Part shown: piece by piece, positions 58,544 to 64,000 of the stretch
How positions within the stretch are numbered: position 1 is the stretch's first letter
How the letters are laid out: the number at the start of each line of letters is the position of its first letter
DNA from: Chloroflexi bacterium HGW-Chloroflexi-4
GTDB taxonomy: Bacteria > Chloroflexota > Anaerolineae > Anaerolineales > Anaerolineaceae
Assembly: GCA_002840715.1 (NCBI GenBank)
Contig: PHBW01000005.1
Location: 47,919 to 111,918, forward strand
Direction: 5' to 3'
DNA: 64,000 nucleotides
Program-made: the position numbers and the translations under genes
The notes under the pieces: model-generated
Told to the model about the DNA's origin: nothing
Database searches by the model: none
What the model saw: the letters and a program-made list of their open reading frames with translations, nothing else

Positions 58544-60860
58544 ATACAATGTACGCAAGTACTTTTCCAACATCATCATTCATTAGTATTGTAAGGGTCT
58601 TGCCGGGTGCAAAATCTCCAATGGCCAGCAGTCGCACGCATTGTTCATACTGCTCCTCTGCCGCAATCCATTCATTCAAGTGATTTGGCATCTCATCAAA
58701 GAAAGCTCGATTAAAAGTAGTTTTGGGATCATCCAACTGCAGTGCCAGGGGGTAAATTTGTGCTTCCAATAAGTCCTGGAAGAAATGGGTTCCGAGTGAG
58801 GGCTCAGGTGGTAAACCAAGGTTTTCACCAGCCATCTCCACTAATGCCTTTGAATGGTAGATATCACCGTAGGCAATGGGTACTCCCAGGTCTGCATTGG
58901 AGCTTCCCCACCGACCAGGCCCCACACAGATAAATCTTTCTTTCTTCAGCGCTTCATTGAGTCTGCCAATCGTTCTTGCAAGTTCAACCCTTTCAATGTT
59001 GCTTTTCAAGGCAAAGTACTTCTTGGCGTTGACATAGACCACATAATTGATCTTGTCGATCTTGCCGCGTGGGACCATGAAATCTGAAGTAAATATCACC
59101 TCGTTTTCAGTTAAGTTTGTAGGCATTTTCTCGGCTTCTGATTCACCCATGTGGCTCTGGGGACGGCATTGCAGCATGACAATCCCCAGTTTTGGCTGCA
59201 AGCCGACGTCTTGTTTCAAACTCAAGGCAAATTCCACATCAACCGGGGCGTGATACGCCAACTCGAGAGCGCGTAGGATGCCCTTCATTCGATTTGTGAA
59301 CGGAGTTCGCTGCAAAAGTACATCAAAAGTTAACACAAGGTCTTTAGTGTTCTTTATTATCAAACTGCGTATGGATTCGAAGTAACCACCTTCATCCATC
59401 TGGGCAATGTAGCGCAACGGAGGGTAATCGGCATCAAGCACGTCTTTTACCGGCAGCGTGGTTAGTTTGTTTTGTTTGAGGTCTATAAGGTCAACATACT
59501 GCTGCGAGTAGCGACGAATATTTTGGGGTTCGTTGCTAGGCCTCAACAACGGATGACTCAACGCCACCAGACGCGGATAATCATTTCCGACCCGGTCAAC
59601 CGCTCGCGTGCCCAACCCCCACACCAAACGGACAAATCCATCTTCCACCCGGATCTGCGGCGCCCAACGATAAAGATTGCGGCTGAAAGCGACCCCTGCT
59701 GCGTGAGGCATCAGGTAATCCCCGTAGCGCTCGCCTTCCACAATTTGGATCAAGAGCGCCATACGTTCGTCGTAATCTTGCAGCCCTTTGCTTCGGCGAT
59801 AGACTAGTGCATTGGGGTTAAATACAGAAGCGTAGATCTGCGCAATGGCATTGGTCAGCGCCTTCAAGTTTTCTTCAAGAGTGCCCTGGTTCGCACAGAA
59901 AATGCTTTCATATTTCCCGGCAAACGCAGTGCCGAAACTGTCTTCAAGCAAACTGGAAGACCTTACGATCAACGGCTGCTTGCCAATCTTGATCAACATG
60001 GTTTGAATCTGGTCCAAAAAATAGGGTGCAAAATCACCTGTTTGAAAATCCTGCTCAATCTTTGAAAAATCTGCCCGCATCTCTTCTTCGGTTTTGTATT
60101 TCTGATCGTTCCAGCCGACAAAGTTATTCAGGGCAATGAAATTGTAAAATTCATCGGCACCGACATAAAAAGATTCAGGCACTGAAATGTTGGCGTTTTC
60201 ACCAAGCTCGGGTGAATTTTTTAGAATGTGCTGGGCTAGTAGCATACCAGCTGACTTGCCCCCAATTCTGCCTGCCCCAATTTTTCTGCGTCGAATTTCA
60301 GCCAGGTCGTTGACTGTCAGCCATTCTTTTGCAATATTGATGTAGCGCAATTGATCACTGATCATGCTGCGAATAAGCACAACTTTTGTCTCTTCAAGCC
60401 GCGGGATCAGCCTGGCTTTGCTCTCTTCAGGCATACGCTCAATCGTCATAGCCTGCTCAAAAACTAAATCCAAAGGGGCAAGCTCAGGGTTAATAGCCAG
60501 ATGCTGCTCGGTGGGGGTGATGCCTTTTTCGACCAACACTTCGCTAATCATGGTTTCCATCAATTCGAATGGAAGGTGACGGCTGAAAAGTAAATCGGTT
60601 AGTTGGTCGCGTAAAACAGATTTTCGGGTTTCCCAAATCTCTGAAGGTTCCTGATAATAAGGATTGTCAATTCCTTCCATTTTTTGGGTCTGTATGGCTT
60701 CGCTGCGGACCTGGGCTTCGAATTCTTTCTGATCGATAATACCGCGGTTAAACAATTCCGCACGCATACGCGCGCGAATTTTGGTGCCCAAAATGGGATA
60801 TTGCCCCAGGGCGATGGTCAGGCTTAATAATCGTTCAGAGGAGTTAGGTAAGAAATCCAT
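58542..60860 (-). CDS. PEP synthase/PPDK N-terminal (ATP-binding) domain protein, no PEP domain
   Basis: 772 residues. The middle contains the PPDK_N ATP-grasp domain: IGGKSAGMLLAQHIL, PLIVRSSSLLEDSFGTAFAGKYESIF in outline, and LMPHAAGVAFSRNL. The swivelling phosphohistidine domain and the C-terminal PEP/pyruvate barrel of PEP synthase are absent; instead there are about 170 helical residues before and 250 uncharacterised residues after. It cannot be a complete PEP synthase. Possible role: an ATP-dependent phosphotransferase or pyrophosphorylation of another target. The ATG at 60860 has no ribosome site; palindrome copy 9 lies there instead. Confidence 0.75.
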   Translation of the reverse strand: MDFLPNSSERLLSLTIALGQYPILGTKIRARMRAELFNRGIIDQKEFEAQVRSEAIQTQKMEGIDNPYYQEPSEIWETRKSVLRDQLTDLLFSRHLPFELMETMISEVLVEKGITPTEQHLAINPELAPLDLVFEQAMTIERMPEESKARLIPRLEETKVVLIRSMISDQLRYINIAKEWLTVNDLAEIRRRKIGAGRIGGKSAGMLLAQHILKNSPELGENANISVPESFYVGADEFYNFIALNNFVGWNDQKYKTEEEMRADFSKIEQDFQTGDFAPYFLDQIQTMLIKIGKQPLIVRSSSLLEDSFGTAFAGKYESIFCANQGTLEENLKALTNAIAQIYASVFNPNALVYRRSKGLQDYDERMALLIQIVEGERYGDYLMPHAAGVAFSRNLYRWAPQIRVEDGFVRLVWGLGTRAVDRVGNDYPRLVALSHPLLRPSNEPQNIRRYSQQYVDLIDLKQNKLTTLPVKDVLDADYPPLRYIAQMDEGGYFESIRSLIIKNTKDLVLTFDVLLQRTPFTNRMKGILRALELAYHAPVDVEFALSLKQDVGLQPKLGIVMLQCRPQSHMGESEAEKMPTNLTENEVIFTSDFMVPRGKIDKINYVVYVNAKKYFALKSNIERVELARTIGRLNEALKKERFICVGPGRWGSSNADLGVPIAYGDIYHSKALVEMAGENLGLPPEPSLGTHFFQDLLEAQIYPLALQLDDPKTTFNRAFFDEMPNHLNEWIAAEEQYEQCVRLLAIGDFAPGKTLTILMNDDVGKVLAYIV

Positions 60861-60862
60861 TG

Positions 60863-60884
60863 TAATTATTTCTAGAAATAATTA
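60863..60884. repeat. CTAG-centred palindrome, copy 9 (perfect)
   Basis: Exact 22-bp palindrome, two bases before the start codon of the PPDK-like gene on the minus strand. Used as reference for the other copies. Confidence 0.85.
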
Positions 60885-60900
60885 AATCTCCTGAAACAAT

Positions 60901-60924
60901 TTCCCCTCTCGTTGGAGAGGGGAA
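60901..60924 (-). terminator. Hairpin after dnaN
   Basis: 10-bp stem TTCCCCTCTC/GAGAGGGGAA with a 4-base loop; on the minus strand it is followed by ATTGTTT. Probable terminator of dnaN. Confidence 0.7.
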
Positions 60925-60947
60925 TCCGTTACGAGAGTTGGCTTGGA

Positions 60948-62075
60948 TCAACCCAAATGCATGGGCATGATCACGTGGGTGAAATTGTCGTCACCGACCG
61001 GTCGAACAACACCGGGGGTGTTGTTGGCATTTGTCTCAAGTGCCACACTGGGTGCTTTGATCACATCCAGAACTTCGCGCAAAAAGCGCACATTGAAAGC
61101 AATCAATAGTGCATTGCCTTCTATATTGGCTTCCATCTGGATATCGCTTTTACCGGTTTCTTCGGTTAAGGCGCTGATCTCGACCCGGCCTGTGCCGTTC
61201 TCTTCAGGGATCACATTTAATTTAATAACATTGTTGCCTTCACGCGCGATGATCTCGGCTTGCTTGCAGGCTTTGAGAAATGCCGGGGTTGAGATGGTCG
61301 TGCGGGTTTTGTAATTGTGAGGAATGATGGCACGAAAATCAGGGAAATTGCCGTCAATCAATTGTGAGACCAGTTCGGCGTCGTTAAGGTGGAAGATCAC
61401 CTGTCCGCGGCCCTGGGGCACAACCATGGTGACAGTCTTGTCGCTGTCACCAGCAATGCGTGCCAATTCGCTCATGGCACGGGCGGGGATGATGATCGAG
61501 AAATCCTGTTTGATCGGGTTGGCCAGCAGTTCTTTGCGCACAGAGATGCGAAAGCCGTCTGTGGCAGCCAAAGTGATCTGGCTTTCCTGAACTTCCATCT
61601 TCACGCCCTGAAGCACAGGACGGGCTTCATCCGCTGAAGCCGCAAACGCCACCTGCTGAATCATCTCTCGAAAATCCACCAGGTTGAGATCCACACCTTC
61701 GGTCAGGTCAGGCACCGGAATGGGAGGGAAGTCTTGTGCGTCTATGCCTTTGATGTCATGTACGGAACTGTTGCAAACCAATGTGATGGTTTGAGTTCTT
61801 GTATCGAGCGTCAACTGCACATTCTCGTTGGGGAAGGTTCCCACCAGATCCACCAAAGTGCGGGCGGGAACGGTAATAGAGCCTTCTTCCTGGATCTGTG
61901 CAGGGATCCAGCAAGTGATGCCCATTTCAAGATTCGTGGCAGATAGGCGCAGGCGGCCTTCATCCGTGGCCACCAGTACGTTTGCCAAAACTGGCAGTGT
62001 GCTACGCGGTGAAACGGCGCGGCTAACCACGCTTAGTCCGTGAGCCAAATGTTGTTGGGTGACTGTGGCTTTCAT
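60948..62075 (-). CDS. dnaN: DNA polymerase III sliding clamp (beta subunit)
   Basis: Ring-shaped processivity factor, 375 residues in three similar domains. The start MKATVTQQHLAHGLSVVSRAV is typical, with further landmarks in FPPIPVPDLTEGVDL, ATDGFRISVRKE and, near the C-terminus, NTPGVVRPVGDDNFTHVIMPMHLG in outline. Unusually, dnaA and recF are not adjacent; the neighbours are a PPDK-like gene and a hydrolase. It works with HolA encoded at 5.6 kb. Confidence 0.95.
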   Translation of the reverse strand: MKATVTQQHLAHGLSVVSRAVSPRSTLPVLANVLVATDEGRLRLSATNLEMGITCWIPAQIQEEGSITVPARTLVDLVGTFPNENVQLTLDTRTQTITLVCNSSVHDIKGIDAQDFPPIPVPDLTEGVDLNLVDFREMIQQVAFAASADEARPVLQGVKMEVQESQITLAATDGFRISVRKELLANPIKQDFSIIIPARAMSELARIAGDSDKTVTMVVPQGRGQVIFHLNDAELVSQLIDGNFPDFRAIIPHNYKTRTTISTPAFLKACKQAEIIAREGNNVIKLNVIPEENGTGRVEISALTEETGKSDIQMEANIEGNALLIAFNVRFLREVLDVIKAPSVALETNANNTPGVVRPVGDDNFTHVIMPMHLG

Positions 62076-62206
62076 GGGCGTCCTCTTAATTCAGAAGATA
62101 ATTAGATATAGTATTAACGAGTATACAACGAGATGATTAAAATTTCCAGTAAAGCACAACGCCCAATAAGAAAAGTGTAAAATATTTATATATAAATGGA
62201 GGAAGA

Positions 62207-63148
62207 ATGAAAGATGAACCTGTAGAATTTTCACAAACCTTTGCCCTTTACATGAAAGGCGAGTATTCAACCGCCTATGATCTAATAACCAGTATTTGCG
62301 ACTTCTATCCTGCCTGGCAGGGGCGTGCCTATGAAATCCGCGTTGATCTGGCAGCGATGATGGGCAAGCTGGATCTGGCAGAAACGATTTTGGAGCAGGC
62401 GCTTGATCTTGGTTATTTTTATAATGAATTCGTGCTTAGGCGCGATGAAGATTTAAAGGAACTGCAAGGCAGGCCGCGTTTTGAAAGCCTCGTTGAACGT
62501 AGTTTTAGAATCCTTGCCGATGAGCAACTTAAATCAAAACCTAAATTAAAAATAATAGAACCAAACCTTGTAGGTGAATCAAAAATACCTTTATTGATTG
62601 GTCTGCACGGCAACAATTCTCATGCTGAAGGATTTTCTGATTATTGGGGCTCGTTGGCTAATCAAGGTTGGTTGGTGGCGCTGCCTCAATCTGCGGAGCT
62701 TTCAGGCAAAGGCCTCTATGTCTGGAATGATTTTAAAAGAGTCGAGAAAGATATTCCTGCTCATTATCAAACCTTAACAGCAAACTATGATATCGATTCT
62801 CATAAAACCATTATTGCCGGTTTTTCAAAAGGCGGACATGCCTCCATTCATCTGTCATTGAAAGGATTCTTTCCGGTTAAAGGCTTTCTGGCTCTCGCTC
62901 CTTATGTTGGCGACATCAACAACTGGCTGCCGCTGCTCAATGCCGCTGACCATAGTTCCCTGCGCGGATATTTCGTTCTGGGCGGAAAAGATCAATCCTG
63001 CACCCCCGGAGCGATGAAGTTAAAAGATGAATTAATTAGAGTTGGGGTGAACTGCGAAATGGAAGTCTTTCCTGAAATGGAACATGACATTCCATCCAAT
63101 TTTGAAGAAGTGCTGCAAAGAGCCATCCGCTTTATTATGAATGACTAA
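62207..63148 (+). CDS. Alpha/beta hydrolase (esterase/dienelactone hydrolase-like) with N-terminal helical domain
   Basis: A 313-residue protein. The first 110 residues are helical, TPR-like (LYMKGEYSTAYDLITSICDFYP, MGKLDLAETILEQALDLG), then the hydrolase fold with oxyanion segment LLIGLHGNNSHAEGF, nucleophile elbow GFSKGGHAS, acid in LGGKDQSCTP and His in PEMEHDIP. The helix-plus-hydrolase fusion is found in several bacterial lineages. GGAGGAAG precedes the ATG. The GNAT gene follows 11 bases later. Confidence 0.8.
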   Translation: MKDEPVEFSQTFALYMKGEYSTAYDLITSICDFYPAWQGRAYEIRVDLAAMMGKLDLAETILEQALDLGYFYNEFVLRRDEDLKELQGRPRFESLVERSFRILADEQLKSKPKLKIIEPNLVGESKIPLLIGLHGNNSHAEGFSDYWGSLANQGWLVALPQSAELSGKGLYVWNDFKRVEKDIPAHYQTLTANYDIDSHKTIIAGFSKGGHASIHLSLKGFFPVKGFLALAPYVGDINNWLPLLNAADHSSLRGYFVLGGKDQSCTPGAMKLKDELIRVGVNCEMEVFPEMEHDIPSNFEEVLQRAIRFIMND

Positions 63149-63159
63149 AGGTAAACAAA

Positions 63160-63720
63160 ATGGCAAATTTTGAGATATTCCCCTTGACCCCTGCTCGTTG
63201 GCTGGATTTTGAAAAAATATTCCTTTCCAACGCCACGTGTACCGGCTGTTGGTGCATGTGGTGGAGAATTCGAAACAAGGAATTCAACGCCTTGGGCAAG
63301 GATGGCCTCAAAGAGTCCATGCGAACGCTCGTTCACCGCGGCGTTGAAGCCGGAATAATCGCTTATGTGGACGGAACCCCGGCCGGATGGGTCACAGTTG
63401 CGCCCCGTGCAGACTATCTGCGATTTGAAACTTCCCGCTTTTTCTACCCGGTGGATGATCAACCGGTGTGGTCCATCCCCTGTTTCTTTGTGCACCATGA
63501 TTTTCGCCATCAGGGGTTGATGTCAAAATTGATTGCAGCAGCCGAGCAATACGCCAAAGCACACGGCGCAGAAATGGTTGAGTCTTATCCCTATGAAACA
63601 GACAAGAAAACCGGCTCGTCTGATATTTATACCGGCGTCGCAACCACATTTAAATCCGCGGGTTATGTCGAGGTTGCGCGGCGAAAACCGACCCGTCCGA
63701 TTATGAGAAAGAAAATTTAA
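63160..63720 (+). CDS. GNAT-family N-acetyltransferase
   Basis: A 186-residue enzyme. The acetyl-CoA loop is DFRHQGLMSKLIAAAEQYAKAHG (the R/Q-x-x-G-x pattern partly changed to R-H-Q-G-L-M), preceded by strand VWSIPCFFVHH. The N-terminal part has the cysteine-rich segment CTGCWCMWW, seen in a subgroup of GNAT proteins and of unclear role. Co-transcribed with the hydrolase. Substrate unknown. Confidence 0.82.
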   Translation: MANFEIFPLTPARWLDFEKIFLSNATCTGCWCMWWRIRNKEFNALGKDGLKESMRTLVHRGVEAGIIAYVDGTPAGWVTVAPRADYLRFETSRFFYPVDDQPVWSIPCFFVHHDFRHQGLMSKLIAAAEQYAKAHGAEMVESYPYETDKKTGSSDIYTGVATTFKSAGYVEVARRKPTRPIMRKKI

Positions 63721-63739
63721 TTATTTCTAGAAATTACTA
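63718..63739. repeat. CTAG-centred palindrome, copy 10
   Basis: The left arm is perfect and contains the GNAT stop codon (63718-63720); the right arm has small changes. Confidence 0.72.
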
Positions 63740-63811
63740 AGCTTGCGAAATTCTTGTTTTCTATTTCTATACTTGTTTCAAAAATAGTCAGTATTTGCTT
63801 CAACAATCAGA

Positions 63812-63849
63812 ACACCTTGACAAGGTTTTCAGCATCCTTGTCAAGGTGT
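63812..63849 (+). terminator. Stem-loop after the GNAT gene
   Basis: 14-bp stem ACACCTTGACAAGG/CCTTGTCAAGGTGT, 10-base loop, followed by CTTTCT. Same stem core as at 3691 and 34819. Confidence 0.7.
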
Positions 63850-63895
63850 CTTTCTATATCCCAATTAATAAATTGTCAATTTTGATTTAGGGATG

Positions 63896-63925
63896 AAAAA
63901 ACTCCCCGCGGATTAACGCGAGGAG
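63896..63925 (-). terminator. Terminator of tRNA-Leu
   Basis: Stem CTCC-CGCG/CGCG-GGAG (63902-63925, one mismatch) with a 6-base loop; on the minus strand it is followed by TTTTTT. Confidence 0.8.
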
Positions 63926-63943
63926 CGCATGTTATAATCTAGG

Positions 63944-64000
63944 TGCCGAAGGTGGGAATTGAACCCACACTCCTTACGGAACACGATTTTGAGTCGTGCG
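63944..64000 (-). tRNA. tRNA-Leu (CAA), 5' part outside window
   Basis: Read on the minus strand: anticodon stem CACGA/TCGTG with loop CTCAAAA (anticodon CAA), a long variable arm TTCC-GTAA-GGA as in class II tRNAs, T arm GTGGG-TTCAATT-CCCAC, acceptor strand CTTCGGC and discriminator A at 63944. The terminal CCA is not encoded (CCT follows). The D arm and 5' acceptor strand lie beyond the window edge. Confidence 0.9.

Noticed and set aside
60885..62206. Replication origin around dnaN
   Set aside because: I saw no cluster of DnaA boxes (TTATCCACA-type) or AT-rich unwinding element, and dnaA is absent, so oriC cannot be placed here.

Overview
This is probably a chromosomal segment of an anaerobic member of the Chloroflexota, most likely class Anaerolineae. 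That placement is an inference from gene content, since no rRNA lies in the window. The signs are a glycyl-radical enzyme with its activase, rubrerythrin, cytochrome bd oxidase as the only terminal oxidase seen, a heliorhodopsin (a family typical of Gram-positive-type envelopes), arsenite methylation genes, a DUF6391-like protein and an orphan PPDK ATP-binding protein. Two perfect parS sites (57.3 kb) and dnaN (61 kb) suggest the right-hand end lies in the origin-proximal half of the chromosome. No dnaA or obvious DnaA-box cluster was seen. Both strands are used in short operons. I found no insertion sequence, prophage or CRISPR array.

Layout. 0-11.4 kb: 3' part of comEC, DUF3592 protein, galE, a lectin-fold DUF1349 protein, a STAS-like protein, a nucleoside deaminase, holA, a DUF6391-like membrane protein, radA, an orphan membrane protein, a PAS-GGDEF cyclase, and an RNHCP zinc-ribbon gene behind a 300-nt structured leader. 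11.5-15.2 kb: arsenic module arsR-arsM, then a long ArsR-type regulator with an MFS exporter behind a 40-bp palindromic operator. 15.2-22.9 kb: uridine phosphorylase, DUF2785, MFS and TVP38 genes, then a ubiA/menA-like gene and cydAB (quinone synthesis plus quinol oxidase), and DUF523. 23-29.1 kb: a stand-alone acyltransferase domain, then a GntR regulator, a glycyl-radical enzyme of unknown substrate, its activase and a flavin split-barrel protein. 29-34.8 kb: YcxB-like protein, ECF sigma with a small membrane protein, hemolysin III, HAD, aldo/keto reductase, heliorhodopsin, DUF1801. 34.9-39.1 kb: agmatine catabolism (agmatine deiminase, APC transporter, putrescine carbamoyltransferase, AsnC regulator).

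39.2-45.9 kb: an MFS gene, then a three-gene cassette (two NAD-dependent epimerase/dehydrogenases and a CPBP protease) lying between two ~100-bp direct repeats. Each repeat is a copy of the MFS gene's promoter and first codons. A divergent SDR / SDR-tetR pair with palindromic operators follows. 46-53.7 kb: membrane GGDEF cyclase, DODA-type dioxygenase, aminoglycoside-phosphotransferase-like kinase, RlmI-like methyltransferase, nitroreductase, two tandem GYF_2 membrane proteins, rubrerythrin. 53.8-57.3 kb: a YtrA-type operon (GntR regulator, slipin, PLDc_N protein, ABC ATPase and permease) whose promoter carries 8-bp tandem repeats. 57.3-64 kb: the parS pair, a YhfC-type membrane protein with an acidic tail, the PPDK-like protein, dnaN, an alpha/beta hydrolase, a GNAT protein and the 3' part of tRNA-Leu(CAA).

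A sequence theme runs through the window. An AT-rich 22-bp palindrome centred on TTTCTAGAAA occurs ten times, always at gene boundaries, and in six cases the stop codon of a gene lies inside it. A second theme is a stem with the core CCTTGACAA/TTGTCAAGG, found at three gene ends. These two dispersed elements, the duplicated-promoter cassette and the RNHCP leader are the least explained structures here.
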